Numbered from the stretch's first letter, positions 48,901 through 56,889 are shown. The stretch is DNA of 64,000 nucleotides from Branchiostoma floridae (GCF_000003815.2 NC_049997.1:5468776-5532775); one strand, 5' to 3'. Notes: generated by a model not told the origin, from the sequence alone. A program made the numbers and translations.

Positions 48901-51099
48901 GTCGTAAACGTACCGGTATTATGATAATAGATGTTACAAACAGTCAGCTGCATTTTCTACAATGAAAAGAAACATGTCATGTTATGATGATGACATAACG
49001 CTAGTTCACCTTTATCCGCGGGGTATCCTATATCCGTTGTTCTTCAAAACAGGGTATTTTTAATAGGCACATCAAGCCGATGGGTAGTAGTTTTAACTGC
49101 AATATACTGAAAATATTGCAATTTGAAATTACTGTCCGTTGACGTGATATCCCCAAATACCCTGTTTTTAAAAGCAAAGGATATAGGTTACCCAACGGAT
49201 AAAGGTTAACTAGCGTTACATCATTGTAGATGTAAAATGAGGTACATTTGTATCTGCACCTTTCTGTTTCCCAGGAGAACTTTTACTTGCACAAAAAAAT
49301 AATCTGTGCAAAGGAGATCAGGAAAAATGAAATGAACAATTGAAGATGGTGGGAAATAGGTCATGAACAAAATGTGTGATTAAATAGCATGGATATATAA
49401 TTATCACTTTATATCATTTTTTGACTGTGACCTAATGCATTCAGACAGACTTGTGTAAACAAGAAATAAACAAGCACTGCCAGGTTATAATACTTAAACC
49501 CTTAATCTCTACCTGTCTTTCCTACAAGGTGAGCTTCAAACACAGGGCATGTTGAGGACCCTCCTTGCTAGACTGAATGCACCTGAAGTGATGAAAGACA
49601 AGGCACAACAGTTTGACCTGTACTGTGAGATAGGAGATCTCTATAGGACTAAACTACACAACTTACAGTCAGCTCTGCAGTATTACCAGTACATGCTAAA
49701 GTGTTCTCAAGAACTGTCAGATATCACAAAACAGGCGAAGGCCTACAGCAGACTAGGTCTGACATGTGACATGTTAGGCCTGCAACAGGAAGCATACAGG
49801 AACCATGAGAGAGCTCTGGCTATCTATAAAGTAGAAACCAGTAAAGAAATTGACATTTGTATAGCTTACAAAAACCTGGCCTCATCATTAGCACTGTCAG
49901 GTCAAGTGTCAGATGCAAAAAGTAACTATGAGTCAGCCTTGGCTGTTGCCATGGAGACAGGAAACAAGACTGAACAGATGGACATTTACTGTAAGCTGGG
50001 TGATTTACACAGAGAACAGCTACATGAACCACAGGTCTCACACAAGTACTACACAGAGATGTTGGCACTAGCCAGGGACTTGGGGAGGAAGGGCAAGGAG
50101 AGACAGGCTTACAACAGACTGGGACTGGCTTGTGATGACATGCAGGATTATGAGGCAGCTCTGGAGTGGCATCAGAAGAACCTGAAGATGTGCCAAGAAA
50201 GTGGAATCAAGACTAACCAGATAACAGCATATCAAAACATAGCTGATTCCTACAAGGTACTGGGTAAACTGGACCTGGCCAGATCTCACTATCAATCAGC
50301 AATGACCATCGCCATGGAGACAGGAAACAAGACTGAACAGATGGACATTTACTGTGAGCTGGGTGATTTACACAGGAAACAGCTACATGAACCACAGGTC
50401 TCACACAAGTACTACACAGAGATGTTGGCACTAGCCAGAGACTTGGGGAGGAAGGACTGGGAGAGGCTGGCTTACAACAGACTGGGACTGGCTTGTGATG
50501 ACATGCAGGATTATGAGGCAGCTCTGGAGTGGCATCAGATGGACCTGAAGATGAGACAAGAAAGTGGAGACAAGACTCAACAGATATCAGCACATCAAAA
50601 CATAGCTGGTTCCTACAAGGCACTGGGTAAACTGGACCTGGCCAGATCTCACTATCAATCAGCAATGGACATTGCAATGGAGACAGGAAACAAGACTGAA
50701 CAGATGGACATTTACTGTAAGCTGGGTAATTTACAAAGAAAACAGCTACATGAACCACAGGTCTCACACAAGTACTACACAGAGATGTTGGCACTAGCCA
50801 GGGACTTGGGGAGGAAGGACAAGGAGAGTCAGGCTTACAACAGACTGGGACTGGCTTGTGGGGACATGCAGGATTATGAGACAGCTCTAAAGTGGCATCA
50901 GATGGACCTTAAGATGAGAATAGAAAGTGGAGACAAGACTGAACAGATGGCAGCAAATCAAAACATAGCTGCTTCCTACAAGGCTCTGGGAAAACTGGAC
51001 CTGGCCAGATCTCACTATCAATCTGCAATGGACATCGCCATGGAGACAGGAAACAAACATCACAAGGAAAACATTGCTAAAATCCTGGCTTATCTGTAG
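34702..51099 (+). CDS. Glycosyltransferase-like / TRADD-N-like / TPR fusion protein, 8 exons
   Basis: Coding exons: 34702-34747, 36397-37578, 40181-40267, 40731-40826, 41160-41645, 42406-42588, 47483-47968 and 49529-51099. Every junction is GT-AG and phase 1, and the total (4137 nt) is an exact multiple of three: 1378 residues, ending in TAG. Approximate layout: 1-16 leader; 17-410 GT-B glycosyltransferase-like; 410-471 hydrophilic linker; 471-633 TRADD-N-like domain; 633-694 short region; 694-856 spacer with (PPDDTDV)n; 856-1378 TPR array. There is no signal peptide or transmembrane helix, so it is probably cytoplasmic. Invertebrate NLR-type proteins carry TPRs and death-superfamily or TRADD-N-like domains, and GT-like domains have been reported next to NACHT domains in cnidarians; here no nucleotide-switch domain is present. 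Function is unknown; sensing or adaptor work in innate immunity is my inference. The ATG has a good context (CCAAAATGGC). Confidence 0.8.
35213..35446. mobile_element. MITE, TAACGCTAGTTCACC family (copy 3)
   Basis: Left TAACATTAGTTCACATTTAT then CCGCAGGGTAACC; right GGATATAGGTTACCCC then AGATAAAGGTGAACTTACGTTA. It lies in intron 1 of the GT-TPR gene. Confidence 0.75.
35577..35614. other. Strong hairpin in intron 1
   Basis: Perfect 16-bp arms AAAAGTGTGCGGTTAT and ATAACCGCACACTTTT around a 6-base loop. It lies next to a repeat-like segment (CCAATCAGAGGCCCCCATTT) that also occurs near 13640, so it may be an end or core of a transposon. Confidence 0.6.
36143..36303. mobile_element. Foldback MITE in intron 1 of the GT-TPR gene
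   Basis: Arms of about 50 bp: left CCCCGCCTTATCATCGGTAT, then ATATGGTGAGATAATCCCTG and GTCAGGTGCGAT; the right is the inverse (ATCGCACCCGACCAGGGATT...GAGGCGGG). The centre has a nested inverted pair AAACCACC / GGTTTTTTTG. It ends about 95 bp before exon 2. Confidence 0.75.
36397..37578 (+). CDS. GT-TPR gene, exon 2: GT-B glycosyltransferase-like domain
   Basis: One large exon holding the whole domain. The N-terminal Rossmann half starts AVLLVHTEYGASKVGSSINR and contains VRSIVGHADVTSRAAL and ADVVFSIGNKIFDHC. The C-terminal half has VVLSIGRVNSVDNLKGHDLA, the usual Gly-Arg...Lys-Gly-x-Asp of GT4-type enzymes, and EPFELVGLDAIAAGIPVLV, the donor-binding EX7E region with the second Glu replaced by Asp. 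Because the donor-site frame is kept it could still bind a nucleotide sugar; the Glu-to-Asp change leaves catalysis open. The acceptor CCATTTTCCACACAG and donor ACAG/GTAAGT are strong. Confidence 0.8.
37891..39860. mobile_element. TIR element, GTAACATGCATTGGCATAAT family (copy 1, interrupted)
   Basis: The left end is TAACATGCATTGGCATAATA; the right end inverted is TAACATCCATTAGCATAATA, each followed by C(T/C)GGT. Apart from the inserted 1.07 kb at 37930-39002 it aligns throughout with the copy at 48037-48937 (shared landmarks AAAGAGATCTACACATGCAA, CATCTAGGTGTCCAATACA, TACGTCATAGCGGTTGTGAC). No transposase seen. Confidence 0.8.
37930..39002. mobile_element. Nested 1.07 kb TIR element with TA target duplication
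   Basis: It starts ACGGGAGGTGCCCTAACACG; the inverted right end is ACGGGGGCCGCCCTAAGACG (16 of 20 match). TA flanks both sides (37928-37929 and 39003-39004). The related copy at 48074 shows the empty site CTTATACCGG with a single TA, which proves insertion. A TA duplication is typical of Tc1/mariner-like elements. The 75-codon frame at 38508 is not a recognisable transposase. Confidence 0.8.
40181..40267 (+). CDS. GT-TPR gene, exon 3: linker
   Basis: 29-codon symmetric phase 1 exon (GAQYPSEVQRQSAAAPAGEN then NNIRELLIT). The acceptor GGCATCCAG has a T-rich tract; the donor is ACAG/GTAAGA. It is hydrophilic, with no domain. Confidence 0.6.
40731..40826 (+). CDS. GT-TPR gene, exon 4: charged linker
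   Basis: 32-codon symmetric phase 1 exon, GSGTQQTGEVQSRKRGAEAG then EENDESRKVFRK, ending at AAAAG/GTAACT. SRKRGAE could act as a short basic signal, but that is speculative. Confidence 0.6.
41035..41159 (+). mobile_element. LINE-tail-like sequence forming the acceptor of exon 5
   Basis: The text GAGGATGTCATTATCACCCA, TATAATCAAATCAACATGG and finally GCAATAAAGTTCATTCATTC resembles a non-LTR retrotransposon 3' end with an ATTC tail. The pyrimidine-rich ATTCATTCTCTTCCAG run serves as the 3' splice site of the next exon. A related word is at 7665-7695. Confidence 0.4.
41160..41645 (+). CDS. GT-TPR gene, exon 5: TRADD-N-like domain (tentative)
   Basis: 162 codons, symmetric phase 1. A Pro-rich start (GAPPPLPIVVEIL) leads to helical sequence and then VNVTGIRIGSLVFYLQCTD, LGELWFKYKSGKLNDLLVGS, LCAESISVKTTINIEDFRKA. 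The alternation of a hydrophobic strand (SLVFYLQC), a helix with YKSGKL, and a second strand (ISVKTTI) recalls the TRADD N-terminal alpha/beta fold seen in many invertebrate NLR-like and TPR proteins. This is pattern recognition, not a search result. Confidence 0.65.
41815..42325 (-). mobile_element. tRNA-derived SINE, about 510 bp
   Basis: Read on the minus strand, the head near 42320 has TCTGGCGCAGCAGCAGG (A-box region) and GGGTTCGAATCCG (a perfect B box), with tRNA-like spacing. The body continues with GTGCCCTTGGGAAAGGCACT and AGGTCCCGTGTATGG, and the tail is an ATCA/TGAT repeat at 41817-41845. It lies in intron 5 of the GT-TPR gene, opposite to the gene. Because the tRNA part does not form a clean cloverleaf in isolation, I treat it as a SINE and not a tRNA gene. 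Confidence 0.75.
42406..42588 (+). CDS. GT-TPR gene, exon 6
   Basis: 61 codons, symmetric phase 1, between CTGTACGTTATATTTAAAG and GCAG/GTACAT. It encodes GQHTPRLPQEYPLYQPHIHT, then SNVLDVLHLDDTNLTGSTVE and LTEDRQHYLIRTKVSQLKIA. No domain recognised; the VLHLDDTNLTGSTVELTED part may be a beta-type element. Confidence 0.65.
42640..43560 (+). mobile_element. Element related to the ACCTCCATG family (copy D)
   Basis: It contains five or more ATTTGCATAAT / ATTATGCAAAT pairs, the doubled phrase ACATACCAAAAACCATGACG, GCCGCTAGGGGG twice, and a GACA/CACA microsatellite (43485-43520). It ends with a different palindrome, ACCTTAGCCATTC...GGCAAAGGT, at 43543-43565, so it is a sister family. It lies in intron 6. 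Confidence 0.6.
43847..44445. repeat. Diverged tandem array, ~140-155-bp unit, four copies
   Basis: Each unit contains a GTATCTC(C/G)(G/T)GAACG-like word, then a GGTGC word, (G/T)ACGATTTTTGGTACGTG, CCTG...CAGGTTTGATTTTGGGCC and GTGCTTGAACTTGA. Units start near 43860, 44018, 44170 and 44318. It is GC-richer than its surroundings. The minus-strand open frames here (114-139 codons, Arg/Pro/Lys-rich) are probably not genes. Confidence 0.65.
44470..45830. other. Intron 6 sequence, nothing recognised
   Basis: No exon with matching phase was found. The best open frames (60-94 codons) lack domains and splice context. Confidence 0.4.
45835..47300 (-). mobile_element. ACCTCCATG-family elements, reverse orientation (copy E, composite)
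   Basis: The edge at 45847-45893 carries ACCTTCGCCAAGAAGGT-like and ACCTCCATGAAAAATGGAGGT palindromes, followed by a (GT)n tract (45907-45950). The rest is the inverse of the other copies: GACGAAGGTCAAGGTCAATT, ATGGTCTTGATTTCTTGGTG, CCCCCTAGCAGCTTG. A second partial block begins near 46620, so at least two insertions or a duplication are present. It lies in intron 6. Confidence 0.6.
47483..47968 (+). CDS. GT-TPR gene, exon 7: PPDDTDV repeat spacer
   Basis: 162 codons, symmetric phase 1. After DDQQTPD come about 16 units of PPDDTDV (21-bp DNA unit, 47503-47820), with rare changes (DH, DI, SDD). It is strongly acidic and proline-bearing, so extended and disordered. The exon ends with EISELASLDIRELEQLMEQP and a Ser/Thr/Pro-rich tail RKRTFSVVSSGYHTGTPGSG that could be phosphorylated. 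The acceptor GAATTCAAAG is weak in pyrimidines; the donor ACAG/GTATGG is acceptable. Unit number is likely polymorphic. Confidence 0.75.
48037..48937. mobile_element. TIR element, GTAACATGCATTGGCATAAT family (copy 2, uninterrupted)
   Basis: 901 bp; both ends begin GTAACAT and continue to CATAATACCGGTA. It matches copy 1 at 37891-39860 without the nested insertion. It lies in intron 7. Confidence 0.8.
48996..49218. mobile_element. MITE, TAACGCTAGTTCACC family (copy 4, best preserved)
   Basis: Left TAACGCTAGTTCACCTTTAT then CCGCGGGGTATCCTATATCC; right GGATATAGGTTACCCAACGG then ATAAAGGTTAACTAGCGTTA. About 45 bp of inverted terminal repeat, and inner inverted words AATATTGCAATTTGAA and TGATATCC. 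Confidence 0.85.
49529..51099 (+). CDS. GT-TPR gene, exon 8: TPR array
   Basis: 523 codons plus a stop. It starts GELQTQGMLRTLLARLN and is helical throughout. TPR signatures recur about every 40 residues, for example AYNRLGLACDDMQDYEAALE and YKVLGKLDLARSHYQSAM. Three blocks of exactly 363 bp (121 residues, three TPRs each) begin with EQMDIYCKLGDLHR at 49972, 50335 and 50698 and are almost identical; the first ~145 residues are diverged TPRs. About 12-13 TPRs in all. The last block is cut after METGNK and followed by HHKENIAKILAYL. TPR superhelices bind peptides or proteins; here they would be the ligand or partner surface. Confidence 0.9.
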
Positions 51100-51597
51100 C
51101 AAGGCCTACAGAAATCTGAATACAAACTTACAAGACTGTAAAATTAGAGGGTGTAACACTTTGCAGCATATCCTTTATCTAAACAATAGGCTAAGCAGCT
51201 AAGTAGTTTTACAACACTCAGGTCATTAGAAAGTACAGTTTTTATCACTTTTTAAACCTACAGATAAAATGAAATTAAATGAGAATTGTACATTGTATGA
51301 CCTAACATGGACCTAAGAGTAAGACATATCTTGGAAAACACATGGTAAACTTCAATCACAGTTGCTATTTGTAGCACATACGAAAATATTCATTGTCAAT
51401 AATGTAACAGCTATTGTAACTTTGTGATGTAGAAAGTGTCTACAAAGTGCAAGGTTCCTATATATTGTGTATGTACTTGTAAATATTTCCAGATTGATTC
51501 AACATAATGCAATATTTCTATCATACTATCATATAGTGTATGACTGTATGTGCTAACATATATAGTGGTTTTATGTCATGGATGTAATCAAGACATG
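51100..51597 (+). other. 3' flank of the GT-TPR gene
   Basis: AT-rich non-coding sequence after the stop, probably 3' untranslated region. No canonical AATAAA was found close to the stop, so the polyadenylation site is not placed. Confidence 0.4.
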
Positions 51598-51818
51598 TTA
51601 ATGATAGTTTGCCCTTATCATGGGGTAGCCTATGTCAGTTGTTTTAAAAATGCATGGTATTTGGGGATATCAAGTCAACAGACAGGGGTTTGAAATTGCA
51701 ATATTTTCAAAATACTGCAGTTTGAAACCACTGTTTGTCAACTTGATATCCTATTGATACTCTGCTTTGAAATACAACGGATATAGGTTAACCCACAAAT
51801 AAAGGTGAACAAATGTTA
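51598..51818. mobile_element. MITE, TAACGCTAGTTCACC family (copy 5)
   Basis: Degraded left end (GTTAATGATAGTTTGCCC), a well-kept centre (GATATCAAGTCAACAGACAG, AACTTGATATCC) and a right end GGATATAGGTTAACCC then ATAAAGGTGAACAAATGTTA. Confidence 0.65.
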
Positions 51819-52068
51819 TATGTTACATGCATCCGTTCTCCAGTACCCCATTGAAAAGCAATGTCATGCCACTGAGATACGCTACACTGGCTAAATTAAA
51901 CAGAAAGGATAAGTATCACAGTCTTTGCAGTGAATTACTTCAATATAACTCTCTGCTGGAGTCCAGATCAGTACTCTCTCTACCAATCACTTCCTAAGCG
52001 AAATGACAACTATTACTTTGACTATGTGGGTAATCAGGAATGAAAAGCTATGTTGACCCCTGGTGACC

Positions 52069-52179
52069 TTACGTGGGACCACCCTTAGCTGATTTCGTGG
52101 CATCAACCTCCTTGGTGGCATTTTCAATCTTGAGGCCGAAATCGTTAGAGAAAGGACCATACGTATTTCTTGAGCTGAT
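52069..52179 (-). CDS. Possible terminal exon of an unknown minus-strand gene
   Basis: On the minus strand, after a T-rich tract ending CCATGAG, a 36-codon frame reads ISSRNTYGPFSNDFGLKIEN then ATKEVDATKSAKGGPT and stops at TAA. The composition is protein-like and the acceptor is plausible, but I found no convincing upstream exon, and a longer overlapping minus-strand frame (51987-52349) competes with it. I do not recognise the sequence. Confidence 0.25.
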   Translation of the reverse strand: MSSRNTYGPFSNDFGLKIENATKEVDATKSAKGGPT

Positions 52180-52727
52180 CTCATGGTTGTAAAATCAAAA
52201 TAAGGAAAATGTCTTACAAAAGCTCCTACGCCCAGTCCCTCTCTGTTTCTCGCATATGCACACTTCCGATCTTGAGCACTCCGTTTAGAAGCAGTAGATT
52301 TACCGACCCCTAAAATTAACTGATCTAAATCAAAATGAAACTGAAACACTCACAGATCTCCAGATGCCTTTTAGCAAATCAGAACACGTACTGTACCTCT
52401 TTTGCCGTAAAAACAACAGCCTGAAGGTGAAGAACGCTGGTTCTTGAGTTCGCTCTTCGCGCCATCCAAGATGGAAGTCAAAGGTCACTAGACGAGTCCA
52501 TCTGGAAGGGGTGGAGACGACGAGGTAAATAAAAACAGATGTCGTAAGTCTTAAAATTGAAGATGGATCCAACCAAAAAGTTGAAAGCTGTGAGATTTGA
52601 AGGTTCATTTAGATAAGAGAAGTACACACATAAGACGTGGTATCCAGATCGATCCAGAGGCTGTCGTTTTCACAATTCTGTTCTCTTAGCTTCTACTTAT
52701 ATTTCGAATTCAGTAATGTTACAGTAC

Positions 52728-52930
52728 TAAGAGTGCCGCATCACATTGGTCATTTTGCCAGACACATTATGTAAATTTGCCATCAACAGACTTGGAACAA
52801 ATGTGGAATGTAATCAGTTAATGTTAACGTTACAGTACATAGAGTGCCGCATCACATTGGTAATTTTGTTAGACATCATAATAAATTCGCCATCAACAGA
52901 CATATGTGGAACATATGTGGAATGTAATTA
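52728..52930. repeat. Tandem duplication, ~101-bp unit, two copies
   Basis: Both copies begin GTTACAGTAC, then AGAGTGCCGCATCACATTGG, GCCATCAACAGAC and GTGGAATGTAAT. Confidence 0.75.
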
Positions 52931-52939
52931 CGTGCACTA

Positions 52940-53460
52940 AGTTAATTTCTTTAATTGAATAACAGGCCTAAAAGTACGAATTTTTTAATTGATGACAGTT
53001 CAGCACCAAGGACAGTGTTGGTATTTCTGAACTGAGAAAACAAAGAAGGAAGAAAAGCCTAAGAGATGGGAAATACTAGCTTAAACCTAACACAAGTATT
53101 TTGGAAATAAAGAAGAAAATAACTCCATGTCGAGCTACCTCTTTCAAATTAAACCCGGGAAATATCCCCCGATTTGCTGTCTAAACTCGAGTGAGTGTTT
53201 TTTTTTTAATTAGAAGTATAATAGCATTGAAACTACTTTAAACTCTAAATCTATTAGCCAAATGATAGAATCGTCCATTAACCGTCAATATGTTGTGTAT
53301 TCCAAATGTTATGACCATTGATAGCCGGTGAGTGACAAGGGAGACACATCAAATTACTTCACCGAGAAAACAAGATTTCACGTGGATCAAGAGCGACTTC
53401 TATCAATCCATTTCAGTACTGCAGCATTTTGTTTTACTTGCTGCAATAATATTATAGGTC
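52940..53460. other. Intergenic, nothing recognised
   Basis: AT-rich unique sequence with no open frame of note on either strand. Confidence 0.4.
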
Positions 53461-53465
53461 GCTAG

Positions 53466-53618
53466 ATGTCACCATTGTACCGTCCAGCACACAATGAGCA
53501 TGGTCTATTGCAACAACCAGTTATTGATAAAGATGGAAACTTTCATGCCGATGAAGAATGCCGACTAGAGAATAACAACGAAGATAATCTCCTCAAAAAC
53601 AACTACTACAGGAAATGA
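53466..53618 (+). CDS. Possible small ORF, 50 codons, unknown
   Basis: ATG to TGA, encoding MSPLYRPAHNEHGLLQQPVI, DKDGNFHADEECRLENNNED, NLLKNNYYRK. It is hydrophilic and acidic with no membrane segment. The amino-acid composition looks like coding sequence, but the ATG context is weak (GCTAGATGT) and there is no other support. It could be an exon of an unseen gene or chance. Confidence 0.2.
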   Translation: MSPLYRPAHNEHGLLQQPVIDKDGNFHADEECRLENNNEDNLLKNNYYRK

Positions 53619-53796
53619 TGCAAGTTGTCTCATTTTGTAGTACTAATAGACTAGCTTTCAAAATGATACCGTCTACCAACAGATGACTTTCTCTCCTTAT
53701 CTGTGACTCCTCAAGGCTCGTACGGAGGTACTTCTCAATATTTATAACGCCATAGACCATAGTATACAAGCTCAAAGGTGGCATTTATTTATTCTT

Positions 53797-54244
53797 AGGC
53801 CACACCAGTTTAATTTGTTGCTTCTCGGATTTCCCGACCCATTTTTTTCTGATTTTGATTCCCAAGAAAAATAATTTGTAATTGTAGACCTGTAAAAAAA
53901 CCATTCCAGGGGCACATACTGCTGAAAAGTATACTAGAGGTTGACATGGCACAAAAATTACCATTATGGTAATGGTAGTACTTAAAAATAAGTAAATGCA
54001 GCACACATAATTTCAGTAAAAAATAATTCCCTTTATACAGAACAGTGGTATCAAATCAAAGGAAGAGATTCATTGGATAAATCATGCCATGAAAAGCTGA
54101 AAACGTGACTTCTAACCTTGTTTTTTTTATGTTATATAAGCCTTATATGTTCAACCCAGACTTTTTTTGCAATTTTTTTTGACCAACCGCCCAAATAGCT
54201 TTCTGAAAAAATCCGAGAAGCAACAAATTACATTGGTGTGGCCT
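53797..54244. mobile_element. MITE, AGGCCACACCA family (copy 2)
   Basis: Left AGGCCACACCAGTTTAATTT then GTTGCTTCTCGGATTT; right, inverted, AGGCCACACCAATGTAATTT then GTTGCTTCTCGGATTT. 448 bp, flanked by TT(A) on both sides. Confidence 0.85.
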
Positions 54245-54547
54245 TATGATACAATATCATGGTTCAAACTCGGACTCTATGTAATCCTTGTGATAAAACA
54301 ACGTGATATTAAAGAGTGGTTGCATCAAATTAAAGCTATACTGCCTCATTCGTACAATGTAACCTTTGACATCAAAGCTACGTTGTGGAATATACGTACC
54401 ATTTCCAAATTTTTCAAACTCAAAATTTACATCATTGTTGTGTAACTTCGAGCATAATCTTTTGAATTGCTAAATATTTACAAGAAGATAGATACGTCTC
54501 TTTGGAAACTTGTAAAGACAAATACAACTAGAGTTCGGCGACCTCAT

Positions 54548-55571
54548 ACCTCCATGAATATTTAGAGCTTTTGTTAATTTCATGCAAATGACTTAACATT
54601 AACATGAATTATGCATGGTGTTGTTCATCATTGAAAAACGTACAGTACACATGTCACAAGTAAAATTCCCAATTCAAATCATTAATATCAAGTTGTTTTG
54701 CAATTTTTGCATGAATTATGCAAATAAATTCCTCATTTGCATATTTGATATCTGCATATGTTCCACTGATCATTTATCGAAGTTCAGTTATTACAAACAA
54801 TGCAATTATGCAATGTCCTCATTAATTATGCAAATTAAGTCCTCATTTGCATAAAATGCCTATCATTTTGAACATCTTTGCCCAAGCTACCTGCATACCT
54901 AAAATGCAGGCAATCCGTCGTTCCTTTCTGCAGTTATCATCTTTGGAGTGTCTTGACAAAAACGCCCCTGCAGTTCCACAATTAAATGTTAGGGGACTGA
55001 AACTTGCCCCACTTTGTCATGACGCTAAAAGCTATCTACCACTTAAATGTCACGACCATATCACGTCTGGGACAAGAGATACATTGAAAAAACTGCTATG
55101 ATAGAATATTCTCATTAATTATGCAAATGTACGCTTATTTTGCATAATTAGTATTTTATCTTGTACAACATTGTCTAAGGTATCTACATACCAAAAATCA
55201 TGAAAATCCGTTGTTCCCTTCTTGAGTTATCCTCGTCAGAAGTTTTTGACAAAAATGCCCCTGCTATCTCTAGGGGGCCCAAACTTATGTCATTTCTTCC
55301 TGAGCACAAGAGCTGTCTAATACTAAAAAAATCGTGACCATAGCATGTTCAGAACACCGAGATAGCAAAACCGGAAGTTGCGCTGCAGTACCAAGGGGAG
55401 TCGCTAGGGGGTCCAAAATATAATCATTTCCAGCTTTTATCAGACACTACCAACACACAAAGTATGAAACCAATCCACCCAACCGTTCATGAGTTATTTT
55501 GTTTACACACACACACAGACAGACAGACAAACGCGGGGTAAAATATAACCTCCATGACATTTCATGGAGGT
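54548..55571 (+). mobile_element. ACCTCCATG-family element (copy F), 1.02 kb
   Basis: It begins ACCTCCATGAATATT after GCGACCTCAT and ends at the palindrome ACCTCCATGACATTTCATGG continuing AGGT. It carries several ATGCAAAT/ATTTGCAT pairs and a frame reading LECLDKNAPAVPQLNVRGLK, related to the stretch in copies A and C. A CACA/GACA microsatellite precedes the end. Confidence 0.75.
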
Positions 55572-55574
55572 AAT

Positions 55575-56200
55575 AAATATCTAATCTCCTGTCGAGTTCA
55601 AGCGTTGATTTGATAATCACAGCCCGTTAAGTCGACATAAGAATATTGAATATCTTATTGAATCCATACCCAATACTTATCATCCGTGTGTATCTTTACC
55701 ACATATGATTTACATTGCTTTACAGTACAAAAGAAACAGAATCACTCTATGATCTATGTAATTTCAAAGTGTACTGTCGATGTCTCTGTACCCACTAAAT
55801 TTCGTGGGTACAGAGACTCTTTGCTGCCCAGATACTGACCAAGTACAAAAAACCGTAACGTATACATGTATACTGAGATGCAACTGTGTCCACGTCCAAT
55901 CCGCTAGGTGAAATGTCTAACAGTTAAACACCATCACGATAGCCTATACACGTAGAAAATGTGGACAAAAGTAGGCACGTCAACCAACAGTAACTAAGAA
56001 CGTTTATTATCCTTCCTTGTCCAGCAAGAGTTTAGTCTTATATTATCATATACAAGGTAATAAATGGTTCTATTTACAATGTGAATATGGCGTCAGTGAT
56101 CCGTTGTTGGAAGATAGGTGCTAAGCAAGTCGAGTGTACGTCTCTAGAAGTCTATGTGTCCTCCTGTAAACACTACACTGAGGAGAGCTTCGAGTTTCGT
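55575..56200. other. Intergenic, nothing recognised
   Basis: Contains a small inverted pair ACAGAGACTC / TCTCTGTACCCAC near 55790-55820 (GTCTCTGTACCCAC and GTGGGTACAGAGAC, 14-bp arms). No gene seen. Confidence 0.45.
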
Positions 56201-56203
56201 AGC

Positions 56204-56485
56204 TGGTCGTCATCAGCGATGTGGTGGTGTTTGGAGACGACTCGACCACGTTTCTTCTCGGAACGAGGATCAGCTGGTCATCATCTGCGCTGTGGTGGCG
56301 TTTGGAGACGACTCGTCCACGTTTCTTCTCGGAACGAGGATCAGCTGGTCATCATCTGCGCTGTGGTGGCGTTTGGAGACGACTCGTCCACGTTTCTTCT
56401 CGGAACGAGGATCAGCTGGTCATCATCTGCGCTGTGGTGGCGTTTGGAGACGACTCGTCCACCTTTTTTCTCGGAACGAGCGCTT
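56204..56485. repeat. Tandem repeat, 71-bp unit, four copies
   Basis: Units aligned on TGGAGACGACTCG at 56232, 56303, 56374 and 56445, nearly identical (GCGCTGTGGTGGCGTTTGGA, TTTCTTCTCGGAACGAGGAT, CAGCTGGTCATCATC). Because 71 is not a multiple of three and the unit has no stop in any plus frame, all three plus-strand frames are open (99-164 codons). No gene is implied. Confidence 0.9.
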
Positions 56486-56889
56486 CTTCCGGCATCTGGA
56501 ACAGAACCCGGTCAGACTAAACATGTCTTTACAGTTTTCCACTTGAAACAGACATTAACAGTACTCTTGCATTGAAGATTTATGCCACACATCAAAACTA
56601 GTACGTATACCGCACGAATTCTTGCGAAAGTTCTAGATAGACATAACATATCGCTGTTGGGCTAGTACAAGAGGTGTACAGGTAAATGAATTTTAACCTG
56701 TTCCTATTTAAGAATGTTTGATGGATAAAATACACTTTGAGGACCAGAATATACATTATAAACGGAATGTGCTAGTTTAAAAGTTATTCAGTCATTTGAG
56801 GCACACAAGAGATGCGCAGGTAAATGAACGTTAGCATTCCTTACGCCATCAAGAACGACACGAGAAAGATGTGAGGGGAGGTTTCTTTC

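Noticed and set aside
50213..50794. 193-codon minus-strand frame opposite the TPR exon
   Set aside because: Antisense shadow of the near-identical TPR blocks; it repeats with the same 363-bp period.
51987..52349. 120-codon minus-strand frame (MFQFHFDLDQ...)
   Set aside because: Basic, low-information sequence with no domain; a shorter frame on the same strand (52069-52179) reads more like protein, and I list only that, with low confidence.
56081..56575. 164-codon plus-strand open frame
   Set aside because: Dominated by the 71-bp repeat and open in the other two plus frames as well; no domain.
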